From contig JH590862.1 of the NCBI GenBank assembly GCA_000242235.1, forward strand, positions 372,001 through 436,000: a stretch of DNA of 64,000 nucleotides, in the 5' to 3' direction. The DNA comes from Stomatobaculum longum. GTDB lineage: Bacteria > Bacillota > Clostridia > Lachnospirales > Lachnospiraceae. Below, piece after piece: positions 8,553-17,402 of this stretch. The notes under the pieces were generated by a model that worked only from the letters and a program-made list of their open reading frames with translations, ran no database searches and was not told where the DNA came from. The translations under genes were made by a program, and so were the position numbers. Position 1 is the first letter of the stretch; each line of letters opens with the position of its first letter.

Positions 8553-9737
8553 TTAGTTGTACTGCTCAACAATCGTTGCGCAGCCCTGGCCGCCGCCAAT
8601 GCAGAGCGTCGCAAGACCTCTCTTTGCATTCTTGTGCTTCATCGCATAGAGCAGCGTCACAAGAATGCGGCAGCCGGAAGCGCCAATCGGGTGGCCGAGC
8701 GCAACTGCGCCACCGTTTACATTGACCTTTGCCATATCAAAGTTCAAATCTCTTGCGACTGCAACCGACTGCGCCGCAAATGCCTCGTTTGCCTCAATGA
8801 GATCCATGTCCTGCACGCCGAAGCCAGTCTTCTTGAAGAGTCTCGTCGAAGCCTCGACCGGGCCGACACCCATGATAGCCGGATCCACACCGCCAAGTGC
8901 GCCGCCAATCCAGACTGCCATCGGCTTGACGCCGAGCTCTTTTGCCTTTTCCTCGCTCATCACGACCACCGCCGCAGCGCCGTCGTTGATGCCGGAGGAA
9001 TTGCCAGCCGTCACAATGCCGTCCTTCTTGAATGCCGGCTTCAACTTTGACAGTGTCTCCACTGTGGTGCCCTCTCTCGGCCCCTCATCCTTATTGAAGA
9101 CAACCGTGCCTTTCTTGGTCTTAATCTCGACCGGTACAATCTCTTCGTCAAATGCGCCGCTCTGCTGCGCTGCGACGGCCTTCTGCTGGCTGTTTGCCGA
9201 GAACGCATCGAGCTCTTCTCTCGTGAGACCATACTTCTCAGCGACATTCTCCGCCGTGATACCCATGTGATAGTCATTGAACGCATCCCAGAGACCGTCG
9301 TTCACCATCGTATCGATCATCGTTGCATTGTTCATGCGATAACCAAAGCGCGCCTTGGTCAGTGCATAGGGTGCCATCGACATGTTTTCCATGCCGCCTG
9401 CGACGACGATATCTGCATCGCCCGCCTCAATCATCTGCGCCGCCATATTGACACAGTTCAAGCCAGAGCCGCAGACAATATTTACCGTAACTGCCGTGGA
9501 TGTGTAGGGAAGACCTGCCTTCAGCGCTGCCTGACGCGCCGGGTTCTGACCCAGAGCTGCCTGCAGTACGTTGCCCATGTAGACATGATCCACCTGCTCC
9601 GGCTTCACGCCTGCTCTCTGCAGCGCCTCCTTGATGACCAGTGCACCGAGCTCCACTGCCGGCGTGGTGCTGAGACCGCCGCCCATCTTACCGATTGCGG
9701 TGCGGCATGCGCCTGCAAGAACAATTTTCTTCGACAT
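8553..9737 (-). CDS. thl: Acetyl-CoA C-acetyltransferase (thiolase)
   Basis: This 394-residue thiolase condenses two acetyl-CoA to acetoacetyl-CoA, the first step to butyrate. The acylated Cys is in [12 protein letters not shown] (about residue 89). The His of [11 protein letters not shown] and the Cys of LCIGGGQG complete the active site. The ATG at 9737 has GGAGGAACGGGAT upstream. It is the first gene of the six-gene operon, behind a near-consensus promoter at 9827-9856. Confidence 0.96.
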   Translation of the reverse strand: MSKKIVLAGACRTAIGKMGGGLSTTPAVELGALVIKEALQRAGVKPEQVDHVYMGNVLQAALGQNPARQAALKAGLPYTSTAVTVNIVCGSGLNCVNMAAQMIEAGDADIVVAGGMENMSMAPYALTKARFGYRMNNATMIDTMVNDGLWDAFNDYHMGITAENVAEKYGLTREELDAFSANSQQKAVAAQQSGAFDEEIVPVEIKTKKGTVVFNKDEGPREGTTVETLSKLKPAFKKDGIVTAGNSSGINDGAAAVVVMSEEKAKELGVKPMAVWIGGALGGVDPAIMGVGPVEASTRLFKKTGFGVQDMDLIEANEAFAAQSVAVARDLNFDMAKVNVNGGAVALGHPIGASGCRILVTLLYAMKHKNAKRGLATLCIGGGQGCATIVEQYN

Positions 9738-9826
9738 ATCCCGTTCCTCCTTCGCTGTGCGATATATGCTATCGAACTTGTCTCAACTGTGAGAATTCAT
9801 ACTCTCACTCACTAAGACCTATGGCA

Positions 9827-9856
9827 ATAATAGCGCAAAAAGAGGATTTTTGTCAA
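9827..9856 (-). promoter_or_regulatory. Promoter of the butyrate operon
   Basis: The minus strand reads TTGACA (9851-9856), an 18-base spacer, then TATTAT (9827-9832). The predicted start lies about 80 bases before thl. Confidence 0.8.
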
Positions 9857-10012
9857 ATCGGACTGTACTTTTTCACGGAGTTTCTCCGCTGCCCGCACGG
9901 CATTTTCCGGCTATTCTTGCGCTTTTTCTCGCGCTTCTTGCGGAAGCGCTCTGCACAATCTTGCGCACTTTATAAACTTTTCTCGCGTTTTCCCGCCCGA
10001 ACTGCTTCTGCG

Positions 10013-10041
10013 TTGAAAAGGCGGCGGCGGAATGTTACACT
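10013..10041 (+). promoter_or_regulatory. Promoter of the CoA-transferase gene
   Basis: TTGAAA (10013-10018), a 17-base spacer, then TACACT (10036-10041), about 60 bases before the start codon. Confidence 0.7.
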
Positions 10042-10104
10042 AGGATTTAGAATTTATTCATACTGCTGAAACTGCGCGGAGCAAAAGCGCAACGGGAGGT
10101 CAAA

Positions 10105-11451
10105 ATGAACATGCACGAAGAATACAAGCAAAAACTGGTGAGCGCCGAACAGGCTGCCACCCTCGTTCGGTCCGGTGATTGGATTGACTACGGCTGGTGC
10201 GTCGGCACGCCGGTCGCCATTGATAAGGCACTCGCAAAACGCATGCCGGAACTTAGCGACGTCAAGATTCGCGGCGGTGTCCTGGTCCGGAAGCCCGCGA
10301 TCTTTGAGATTGAGAATCCGGCCGAGCACTTCTGCTGGAACTCCTGGCACCTCGGCGGCTGGGAGAGAAAAGCGGTCTCGGAGGGCTTCGGCTTCTTTAA
10401 CCCGATGCGCTATGCGGAACTCCCGCGCTTCTACCGCGAGGACAACATCGAGAAGCCTGCGGTCGCCTTTTTACAGGTCGCGCCGATGGACGAGCACGGC
10501 TATTTTAACTTTGGTCCGCAGGCTTCCCACCTCGCGGCAATGTGCGCTTCCGCCGGTAAAGTCGTGGTCGAGGTCAATCAGAACCAGCCCGTGTGTCTCG
10601 GCGGCTACCAGAACGCGATTCATATCTCCGATGTCGACTACATTGTAGAAGGCGAGAACGATCCCATGCAGGAACTCGGCGCGGGCGCGCCGCCGACCGA
10701 AGTGGACCGCGAAGTCGCGCGCCTCATTGTGGAGCAGATTCCGAACGGCGCCTGCCTCCAGCTCGGCATCGGCGGCATGCCGAACACCGTGGGCAGCATG
10801 ATTGCGGCCTCCGACTTAAAGGATCTCGGCGTGCACACCGAGATGTATGTCGACGCCTTTGTGGATCTCTACGACGCCGGCAAGATCACAAACCTGAAAA
10901 AGCCCTTCGACAAGGGGCGCGAAGTCTATGCCTTCGCGGCCGGCACGAAAAAGCTCTACGACCACTTAAACAATAACCCCGGTTGTATGAGCGTGCCGGT
11001 CGACTATACGAACGATCCCTATGTGATCGGCCAGATTGACAACTTTATCTCGATCAACAACGCCGTGGATATGGACCTCTTCGGTCAGGTCAACGCAGAG
11101 TCCGCGGGGCCGAAGCAGATTTCCGGCACCGGCGGCCAGCTCGACTTTGTGCTCGGCGCCTACCTCTCGAAGGGCGGCAAGAGCTTTATCTGCATGAGCT
11201 CCTCCTTTGAGGCCAAGACCGGCGAGCGAAAATCCCGCATCCGCGCGACACTGACGCCGGGCTCCATTGTCTCCGATCCGAGAAGCGCGATTCACTATCT
11301 CGTGACCGAGTACGGCATGGTCAACTTAAAGGGCGTGACCAACTGGCAGAGAGCGGAGCGCATCATCTCGATCGCACATCCGGACTTCCGCGACGAGCTC
11401 ATTCAGGAAGCGGAGAAGATGCACATCTGGAGAAAGAGCAACAAGCGCTGA
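10105..11451 (+). CDS. but: Butyryl-CoA:acetate CoA-transferase family protein
   Basis: This 448-residue enzyme belongs to the acetyl-CoA hydrolase/transferase family that moves CoA from butyryl-CoA to acetate, releasing butyrate. Family marks include [12 protein letters not shown], the catalytic Glu within [21 protein letters not shown] and the C-terminal [10 protein letters not shown]. The length matches Lachnospiraceae But. The 4-hydroxybutyrate and propionate CoA-transferases are close relatives, so the substrate is inferred mainly from the adjacent butyryl-CoA cluster. The ATG at 10105 follows GGGAGGTC. A small membrane protein gene follows in the same transcript. Confidence 0.8.
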   Translation: MNMHEEYKQKLVSAEQAATLVRSGDWIDYGWCVGTPVAIDKALAKRMPELSDVKIRGGVLVRKPAIFEIENPAEHFCWNSWHLGGWERKAVSEGFGFFNPMRYAELPRFYREDNIEKPAVAFLQVAPMDEHGYFNFGPQASHLAAMCASAGKVVVEVNQNQPVCLGGYQNAIHISDVDYIVEGENDPMQELGAGAPPTEVDREVARLIVEQIPNGACLQLGIGGMPNTVGSMIAASDLKDLGVHTEMYVDAFVDLYDAGKITNLKKPFDKGREVYAFAAGTKKLYDHLNNNPGCMSVPVDYTNDPYVIGQIDNFISINNAVDMDLFGQVNAESAGPKQISGTGGQLDFVLGAYLSKGGKSFICMSSSFEAKTGERKSRIRATLTPGSIVSDPRSAIHYLVTEYGMVNLKGVTNWQRAERIISIAHPDFRDELIQEAEKMHIWRKSNKR

Positions 11452-11522
11452 GATAGCGCTGCGAAAGCACTTGGGATGCACGGCATCTTTTCTTAGCAGT
11501 CTCTAAGAGAGGAGGATATATC

Positions 11523-11747
11523 ATGTCACAGAAACAATTTCGTTTATTCATTGCCACCCTGTTGCTCTGCACGGCAGCGCTGGTCTTTGCAATTCTCTTT
11601 CTCGCATCTTATGTCCACTGGAGTGCCACCGTCCAGACCGGGCAGTGGCTGAATGCTCCCGCTATATTCCCCGGTTTTGTCTTTATAATCCCGGGCATGC
11701 TCTTACTGGTTGCCTTTATCAATTTTTACATGACAACAAAACCCTGA
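11523..11747 (+). CDS. Small two-span membrane protein
   Basis: A 74-residue protein with two hydrophobic segments (about residues 8-30 and 45-68) separated by a short polar loop, and no recognisable family. An ideal AGAGGAGGATATATC ribosome site precedes the ATG. It lies 71 bases after the CoA-transferase gene and before a strong terminator, so the two are probably co-transcribed. No function can be assigned. Confidence 0.7.
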   Translation: MSQKQFRLFIATLLLCTAALVFAILFLASYVHWSATVQTGQWLNAPAIFPGFVFIIPGMLLLVAFINFYMTTKP

Positions 11748-11785
11748 ACTTCTCGCTGTTTCCCGCGTGCGTCATGTATATCGCA

Positions 11786-11825
11786 AAAGAAGCTACCGCA
11801 AGTTATTTGCGGTAGCTTCTTTTTA
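11786..11825 (+). terminator. Terminator of the CoA-transferase operon
   Basis: A perfect stem of about 14 bp (GAAGCTACCGCAA / TTGCGGTAGCTTC) with a short GTTAT-type loop is followed by TTTTT on the plus strand. Confidence 0.85.
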
Positions 11826-11846
11826 GATAGATTAGATAGATATACA

Positions 11847-11879
11847 AAGCGCACCGACATATCCGCATCGGTGCGCTTT
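11847..11879 (-). terminator. Terminator of the suf operon
   Basis: A stem of AAGCGCACCGA and TCGGTGCGCTT closes a 10-base loop just 6 bases past the last suf gene. The T-run on the minus strand is weak (TTTGTAT). Confidence 0.7.
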
Positions 11880-11884
11880 CTCAC

Positions 11885-12115
11885 TTATTTCATCTTCTTC
11901 AATTCTTCGAGCAGCTCCAAGTCTTCTTTCCGGATCCGCATGTTGGTGCTCACGGTCTCCTCACCCGGCTTGGTGACGCTGAGTTCCAGTATCGTGTCCT
12001 CGGTCAGGCCGCCCGCAAACTGTGTGCGGAAAAAGGCGCTGACCTTCGGGTGGTTCTTCTGAAACTTCTGGTTCATGCCGAAGAGCTTCATGAGCTGCAG
12101 GGGATTCAGTCCCAT
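11885..12115 (-). CDS. Small protein at the end of the suf operon
   Basis: A 76-residue soluble protein rich in Lys, Phe and Glu, starting MGLNPLQLMKLFGMNQKFQ and ending in a charged helix (LELLEELKKMK). Its ATG directly abuts the sufU stop, with GAGGACAAG as ribosome site, so it is translated with sufU. I do not recognise a family and it has no Cys, so it is unlikely to hold a cluster itself. Position suggests an accessory role in Fe-S assembly or its control, but that is inference. Confidence 0.7.
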   Translation of the reverse strand: MGLNPLQLMKLFGMNQKFQKNHPKVSAFFRTQFAGGLTEDTILELSVTKPGEETVSTNMRIRKEDLELLEELKKMK

Positions 12116-12568
12116 TTACTTGTCCTCGGTTGTGACCGGCTCTGCATTGCCGTTCAGCATCTCTTCCATGGTGTGCCAGCCGAGCACCGCGCACTTGACG
12201 CGCGCCGGCATGTGCGCAATGTCCTTCAGGATGCCTGCCTCCTCAAGTTCTTCGCGCTCTTCCTCGGTGATATTGCCCTTAATCATGCGGAAAAAGATGT
12301 CGGCGAGGCGCTTTGCCTCCGCCTCGGTCTTACCGATCACGAGGTCCAGCATCATATCCGCCGAGGCCTGCGAGACCGCACAGCCGTCACCGGTAAAACC
12401 GCCGTCCTGAATCACGCCGTCAACGACCTTGAGCTTTAAGATGATGTCGTCACCGCAGCTCGGGTTCACACCCTCGAGAACCAGATTCGCATCCGGGATG
12501 TCGTGCTTATTGCCCGGGTGGAGGTTATGGTCGGTCAGAATTTCATTGTAAAAAGTCTTTTCGTTCAT
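12116..12568 (-). CDS. sufU: Fe-S cluster assembly sulfur-transfer protein SufU
   Basis: This 150-residue zinc protein accepts persulfide sulfur from SufS and passes it to the SufBCD scaffold. The conserved Cys ligands are in GVNPSCGDD, GFTGDGCAVSQAS and a later VKCAVLGW segment. Asp in GDGC is also a zinc ligand in SufU of Bacillus. The ATG at 12568 (GGAGTG upstream) is chosen over GTG at 12574. The gene overlaps the sufS stop region closely, as is typical of this pair. Confidence 0.93.
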   Translation of the reverse strand: MNEKTFYNEILTDHNLHPGNKHDIPDANLVLEGVNPSCGDDIILKLKVVDGVIQDGGFTGDGCAVSQASADMMLDLVIGKTEAEAKRLADIFFRMIKGNITEEEREELEEAGILKDIAHMPARVKCAVLGWHTMEEMLNGNAEPVTTEDK

Positions 12569-12570
12569 GG

Positions 12571-13812
12571 TCACTCCTGATAGCCCATCTCGCGGCGCAC
12601 CTTGCGGAGGCTCTCTACAAAACGGTCCAATTCCTCCTCGGTGTTATAGAACGCAAAACTTGCGCGCGTCGTGGACGGTGTCTTCATAAACTGCATGAGC
12701 GGCTGTGCACAGTGGTGTCCCGCGCGAATATTCACCTTATCGGCGTCAAGAATCGCCGCAATGTCGTGCGGGTGCACACCCTCAATCGTGAAAGTGAAAA
12801 TGCCGTGGTGCTCTTCGCCGCCCTTCGGTCCGAGCACTCTGAGGTGCGGAATCGCGGAGAGTTTCTTCATCGCGAGACAGCTGAGGTGCGCTTCGCGCTC
12901 CAGAATCGTGTCCCAGCCGAGCTGCTTGTAGTAGTCGATTGCCGCACGGAGGCCGACCGCGCCGCCCACATTGACGGTGCCTGCCTCAAACTTGTGCGGG
13001 AGCTCTGCCCAGGTCGCCTTCTCGCGGCTCACATATTCAATCATCTCGCCGCCGAACAGGAAGGGCGGCATCGCAAGCAGAAGGTCACGCTTGCCGTAGA
13101 GCACGCCGATACCCATGGGGGCCAGCATCTTATGGCCGGAAAACGCAAGGAAGTCCACATCGAGATCGGCCACATCGACCGGAATGTGGGGCACGGACTG
13201 CGCGCCGTCCAGAACGAAAAGACTGCCGTTCTCGTGCGCAAGGCGCGCAAAGGTCTTCACATCGTTTTTGACGCCGAGCACATTCGAGATGTGCGTCATC
13301 GAGACGAGTTTCGTCTTCGGGCTCAGCATACGGCGGAACTGCTCTTCGGAGATATAACCCTCTTCGTCCGGCTCAAGGAACTTTAAAACCGCGCCCTTAC
13401 GCGCCGCCGCCTGCTGCCAGGGAATTAGGTTCGAGTGATGCTCCATGATTGTAATCAGAATCTCATCGCCCTCGCCGAGAAAGGCCTCCGTCGCAGCGTA
13501 GGCGAGCAGGTTCAGGCTCTCGGTCGCATTCCGCGTGAAGATAATCTCCTCATGGCTCGCCGCATGAATAAATTCACGGACCGCCTCCCGCGCGTCTTCA
13601 TAGGCCTCGGTCGCCTTGACTGAGAGCTCGTAGAGGCCGCGCAGCGGATTCGCGTTTTCCTCGAGGTAATAGTGCTGCATCGCGCGGAGCACGCTCTCCG
13701 GCTTCTGTGTCGTCGCGGAGTTGTCGAGGTAGGCAATCTCCGGATGCGCATAAATCAGCGGAAAATCCCTGCGGATTTTCGCGTCTATCGCTCTTCTCTC
13801 TTCACTCGTCAT
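12571..13812 (-). CDS. sufS: Cysteine desulfurase SufS
   Basis: This 413-residue PLP enzyme removes sulfur from cysteine. It opens with the AYLDNSATTQKP motif, and the PLP-binding Lys is in FSGHKMLAPMGIG. The active-site Cys is in the RAGHHCAQPLM motif near residue 370, as in group II (SufS) enzymes. ATGA overlap with the sufD stop at 13809-13812 indicates coupled translation. The length is normal. Confidence 0.95.
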   Translation of the reverse strand: MTSEERRAIDAKIRRDFPLIYAHPEIAYLDNSATTQKPESVLRAMQHYYLEENANPLRGLYELSVKATEAYEDAREAVREFIHAASHEEIIFTRNATESLNLLAYAATEAFLGEGDEILITIMEHHSNLIPWQQAAARKGAVLKFLEPDEEGYISEEQFRRMLSPKTKLVSMTHISNVLGVKNDVKTFARLAHENGSLFVLDGAQSVPHIPVDVADLDVDFLAFSGHKMLAPMGIGVLYGKRDLLLAMPPFLFGGEMIEYVSREKATWAELPHKFEAGTVNVGGAVGLRAAIDYYKQLGWDTILEREAHLSCLAMKKLSAIPHLRVLGPKGGEEHHGIFTFTIEGVHPHDIAAILDADKVNIRAGHHCAQPLMQFMKTPSTTRASFAFYNTEEELDRFVESLRKVRREMGYQE

Positions 13813-14942
13813 CGCTCTTCCCGCTCCTCTTCGTCATCGAGCTCCAGCAAGTCGTGGCGCGTCTTTGCGTCCGGAATTTTCCGCACAATCGCGTCGATTC
13901 TCGCCTTCGCCATCATCTCGTAAACATCATCCTTCTGCATGCCGCGGGACTCCATGTAAAAGAGCAGGTCCTCGTCGAGGCGGCCTATGGTCGCGCCGTG
14001 GTTGCCGACCACATCGTCCTCGCTGCAGAGAATAATCGGCAGCGAGCGGTTCTCGACGGTCTCGTCCATGAGGAGCACGTCCTCGGTCTCGTTGCCCTCG
14101 CTGCCGGAGCAGCCCTTCCGAAGGTCAATGCTGTCGCGGAACACTTTTTTCGCGTGACCGCGGAGTATGCCTTTGCCGTGAATCTCTGCGCCTGTCTTTT
14201 TACCGGTGTGGATGCTCTCATAATTCAGGTCGTAGCGCGCGTGATCCTCGCCGACATAGCCGACATCGACCGCAACCTGCGAGCGGTCTCCTTCCATCGC
14301 AGAACTGAAGCCCTGGTACACATGCTTGCCCGAGAGCACCAGGTGGATCACACGGAGTTCGGCATCCTTCGCGCAGACCGCGCCGACATCGTTCAAAAAG
14401 GTGTAGCCGCTGCCCGGGCGCACAATCTGCACCAGCGTGAGCTTTGCGCCCTCGCCGATCGTAATTCTGGTCTGTACGCCCGCAAGGCCCTTTGCGTCTT
14501 CTTCCGAGCGATAGTCCATGACAGCCGTGAGGGAGCTGCCTGCCTCGAGATTCAGCTCGACCTCGGCAAACTTACCCGCCTGCGCCGGTGCGTCAACGGT
14601 CTTTGCGCTCTTTAAGGCGATGCGTCCCTTCGGGTCATACTCTTCGCCCTCATCCGGCAGCTTGAACGAGAGACGGAGCGCATCCCGCTCTGCAATCCGC
14701 TGTCCCGCCGGAACCGTGCAGATTAACACCGGGAGCTTTGCGGCCGCGAGGGCCTGTCCGAATTCTTCGCCGCCGCCCGTCCGCATCTCGCGCACCCGGA
14801 CGCCGTTTAACTTCTCAACGCGCACGCCCTCCGGCAACTCAATCGCCGGGGAGAGGCGCTCCATCGCGGGGAGATCTAAGAGCTCGCCGCCGTTCATCTT
14901 GAGCCAACCGAAGGTCGGGCTCGCCAACGTATTAAATTTCAT
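13809..14942 (-). CDS. sufD: Fe-S assembly scaffold subunit SufD
   Basis: This 377-residue beta-helix protein pairs with SufB in the SufBC2D scaffold. The C-terminal part has the family pattern DVLLMDETVENRSLP, then EDDVVGNHGATIGRLDED and a terminal helix with a SRGM motif. The His in GNHGA corresponds to the conserved scaffold His. The ATG at 14942 follows AAGGAGGGCGAG, so the earlier in-frame GTG at 14966 is not used. The first 60 residues are variable, as in other SufD. Confidence 0.92.
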   Translation of the reverse strand: MKFNTLASPTFGWLKMNGGELLDLPAMERLSPAIELPEGVRVEKLNGVRVREMRTGGGEEFGQALAAAKLPVLICTVPAGQRIAERDALRLSFKLPDEGEEYDPKGRIALKSAKTVDAPAQAGKFAEVELNLEAGSSLTAVMDYRSEEDAKGLAGVQTRITIGEGAKLTLVQIVRPGSGYTFLNDVGAVCAKDAELRVIHLVLSGKHVYQGFSSAMEGDRSQVAVDVGYVGEDHARYDLNYESIHTGKKTGAEIHGKGILRGHAKKVFRDSIDLRKGCSGSEGNETEDVLLMDETVENRSLPIILCSEDDVVGNHGATIGRLDEDLLFYMESRGMQKDDVYEMMAKARIDAIVRKIPDAKTRHDLLELDDEEEREER

Positions 14943-14952
14943 CTCGCCCTCC

Positions 14953-16374
14953 TTATCCGATTGCACCCTTCATCTCAAGTCTGATCAGGTTGTTCATCTC
15001 AACCGCGTACTCCAGCGGCAGCTCTTTTCCGACATTGTCTGCGAAGCCGCTGACAATCAGCGCTCTCGCATCCTCCTCGGAGACGCCGCGGCTCATGAGA
15101 TAGAAGACCGCGTCGTCCGAGATGCGGCCGATCTTTGCCTCGTGGCCCACATCCGCCTTATTGGTCTTGACCTCGATTGCCGGAATCGTATCCGAGCGGC
15201 TCTCGGCGTCGAGCATCAGCGACTGGCAGGAGGTGGAACTCTTTGCGTTCTCCGCGCTCGCCTGCACCACAACCGCCGAGCGGAAGGTCGAGATGCCGCC
15301 GCTCTTTGAGATCGAGCGGGTGTTCACATAGGAACTCGTATTCTTGCCGATGTGCACGACCTTGCAGCCTGTGTCGAGGTTCTGCCCCGCACCCGCAAAG
15401 GTGACGCCCGAGAACTCGGAGCGAGCGCGGTCGCCCGCGAGCACGCTCATCGGGTAGAGGTAGCCGACATGGGAGCCGAAGGAACCGGAAATCCACTCGA
15501 CCTTGCCGTCCTCCTCGACTCTGGCGCGCTTCGTGTTCAGGTTGTACATATTCTTTGACCAGTTCTCAATGGTCGAATAGCGAATCGTGGCGCGCTTGCC
15601 GACAAAGAGCTCCACGCAGCCCGCGTGCAGGTTTGCGACATTGTACTTCGGCGCCGAACACCCCTCGATAAAGTGGAGGTAAGCGCCCTCGTCGACAATA
15701 ATCAGGGTGTGCTCGAACTGCCCCGCGCCCGGCGCGTTCAGACGGAAGTAGGATTGCAGCGGAATTTCGACGCGCACACCCGGCGGCACATAGACAAAGG
15801 AGCCGCCCGACCAGACCGCACCGTGCAATGCCGCGAACTTGTGATCCGTCGGCGGCACGAGCTTCATGAAGTGGTCGCGTATCATCTGCTCGTAGGGGCC
15901 GTGCATCGCGCTCTCCAGATCGGTGTAGATGACGCCCTGCTCCGCGACCTCTTTTTTCACATTGTGGTAGACGAGCTCCGAGTCGTACTGCGCGCCGACA
16001 CCCGCGAGACTCTCTCGCTCCGCCTTAGGTATGCCGAGCTTCTCAAAGGTATCTTTGATTTCCTCCGGCACCTCCGACCACTCGGCGCTCATCTTCGCGT
16101 TCGGGCGCACATAGGTCGCAATCTTATCCATGTTGAGGCCTTCGATTGAAGGACCCCAGACCGGCATCTCGCTCCGCTCGAAAATCTCGAGGGACTTCAG
16201 GCGGTGCTCCAGCATCCACGCCGGGTCGTTCTTGGTCTTCGAAATCTCCCGGATAATCTCCGGTGTGAGTCCTGACTGAATGCGGTAGGCATCCTTCTCT
16301 TCGTTTCGGAAGTCATAGATCGAACGGTCTATGTCTTCCACATAGGTCCTCTCTTTTTTTCTTTCTTCCGACAT
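14953..16374 (-). CDS. sufB: Fe-S assembly scaffold subunit SufB
   Basis: This 473-residue protein is the larger scaffold subunit on which the nascent cluster forms. Typical segments are QYDSELVYHNVKKE, GVIYTDLESA, VYVPPGVRVEIPLQSYFR and GCSAPKYNVANLHAG. The C-terminal STSCQSLML and VGHEAKIGRISDDAVFY supply conserved Cys, His and Glu residues. The start is the ATG at 16374, with AAGGAG five bases upstream inside the sufC end; an in-frame GTG at 16380 overlaps that site. It is encoded between sufC and sufD. Confidence 0.96.
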   Translation of the reverse strand: MSEERKKERTYVEDIDRSIYDFRNEEKDAYRIQSGLTPEIIREISKTKNDPAWMLEHRLKSLEIFERSEMPVWGPSIEGLNMDKIATYVRPNAKMSAEWSEVPEEIKDTFEKLGIPKAERESLAGVGAQYDSELVYHNVKKEVAEQGVIYTDLESAMHGPYEQMIRDHFMKLVPPTDHKFAALHGAVWSGGSFVYVPPGVRVEIPLQSYFRLNAPGAGQFEHTLIIVDEGAYLHFIEGCSAPKYNVANLHAGCVELFVGKRATIRYSTIENWSKNMYNLNTKRARVEEDGKVEWISGSFGSHVGYLYPMSVLAGDRARSEFSGVTFAGAGQNLDTGCKVVHIGKNTSSYVNTRSISKSGGISTFRSAVVVQASAENAKSSTSCQSLMLDAESRSDTIPAIEVKTNKADVGHEAKIGRISDDAVFYLMSRGVSEEDARALIVSGFADNVGKELPLEYAVEMNNLIRLEMKGAIG

Positions 16375-16376
16375 AC

Positions 16377-17126
16377 TCACTCCTTGTTCTCAAACTTGGC
16401 AAAGCCATCGCGGTTGATTTCCTCGACCAGGCTGCCGTCGCCGTCCGCGACAATCGACCCCTTCACCAGCACATGGGCCTTGTCCACCTTGAGCGAGGAC
16501 AGAATGCCCATATTGTGGGTGATGATAATCAGCGCGGAATCCTTGTCCTTCTGGTACTCCTCAACGCCGCGGCTCACGGTTCTGACCGCGTCCACGTCGA
16601 GGCCGGAATCGGTCTCATCGAGAATCGCGAGGCTCGGCTTCAGCATGAGCAGCTGTAAAATCTCCGCCTTCTTCTTCTCGCCGCCGGAGAATCCCACATT
16701 TAAGTCGCGGTCCGCGTAGCTCGGGTCCATGTTCAGCACCTCGAGTGCCTTTGCGATTTCCTTCCGGAAATCCCAGAGGCGAATGCGCTTGCCGGTTCTC
16801 TGCTCGATCGCATTCCGGATAAAGTTTGCGAGGCTGATGCCCGGCACCTCGAGCGGATTCTGAAAGGACATGAAAATGCCCGCCTTCGCGCGCTCATTGA
16901 CCGGGAGATCTAAGAGGTTCTGTCCCTGGAACTCGACCGAACCGCCGATCACCTCATAGTGCGGATTGCCCATCAGCGTGTTGCCGAGCGTCGATTTGCC
17001 GGCGCCGTTCGGTCCCATCAGAACATGGGTCTCGCCCGGCTTGACCGAAAGATTCAGGCTCTTCAGAATATTTTTCTCTTCGACCCGCACGGATAAATCT
17101 CGCACTGTCAGTAAGTCTTTGCTCAT
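16377..17126 (-). CDS. sufC: Fe-S assembly ATPase SufC
   Basis: This 249-residue cytosolic ABC-type ATPase powers the SufBCD scaffold. It has Walker A GPNGAGKST (about 39-47), the SufC-typical signature FSGGEKKKAEILQ, Walker B LAILDETDSGLD and the switch His in IITHN. There are no membrane partners nearby, which agrees with SufC rather than a transporter. It is the first gene of the operon, with a promoter 55-85 bases upstream. Confidence 0.97.
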   Translation of the reverse strand: MSKDLLTVRDLSVRVEEKNILKSLNLSVKPGETHVLMGPNGAGKSTLGNTLMGNPHYEVIGGSVEFQGQNLLDLPVNERAKAGIFMSFQNPLEVPGISLANFIRNAIEQRTGKRIRLWDFRKEIAKALEVLNMDPSYADRDLNVGFSGGEKKKAEILQLLMLKPSLAILDETDSGLDVDAVRTVSRGVEEYQKDKDSALIIITHNMGILSSLKVDKAHVLVKGSIVADGDGSLVEEINRDGFAKFENKE

Positions 17127-17180
17127 AATTCTCCCTTCCTTGCGCCCTGCGCAAGTTCACACAAATATTGCGTTTTTAGC

Positions 17181-17210
17181 ATTATAGCGCGGCACGGTTC
17201 CCACTGGCAA
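17181..17210 (-). promoter_or_regulatory. Promoter of the suf operon
   Basis: Minus strand TTGCCA (17205-17210), 18-base spacer, TATAAT (17181-17186). It is divergent from the pxp promoter about 40 bases away. Confidence 0.7.
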
Positions 17211-17227
17211 GATTAATTCCTACCAAT

Positions 17228-17263
17228 GTACTTGGAATTATGTATTTCTTGAAGTACAAGTAC
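17228..17263. promoter_or_regulatory. Inverted repeat between the suf and pxp promoters
   Basis: GTACTTG (17228-17234) and CAAGTAC (17257-17263) are perfect 7-base arms 22 bases apart. The right arm sits between the -35 and -10 boxes of the pxp promoter. This is a candidate operator for a dimeric regulator; its identity is unknown. Confidence 0.4.
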
Positions 17264-17277
17264 CGGCGTGTTACAAT
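17249..17277 (+). promoter_or_regulatory. Promoter of the 5-oxoprolinase operon
   Basis: TTGAAG (17249-17254), 17-base spacer, TACAAT (17272-17277), about 125 bases before pxpA. Confidence 0.7.
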
Positions 17278-17402
17278 CCACTTTGAGACGTTTTGCTTAT
17301 TTTTATGCAGAAATTCTCTATCTGTTCAGTCATCTTTACCGGAAACCGCGCAGTTCCGCGTTGAGCTTCGCAGTTCCGCACAAACAAGAAGGAGGTAATA
17401 CT

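Larger units (their letters stand above)
9738..10104. other. Divergent regulatory region between thl and the CoA-transferase gene
   Basis: These 367 bases have no convincing gene. They hold the thl promoter (minus), the CoA-transferase promoter (plus), a hairpin-forming repeat at 9931-9949 (gcgcttc/gaagcgc), several TCTTGCG repeats between 9913 and 9966, and a small inverted repeat TGAGA-N8-TCTCA near 9789-9806 in the thl leader. I do not recognise a known operator. Confidence 0.6.
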
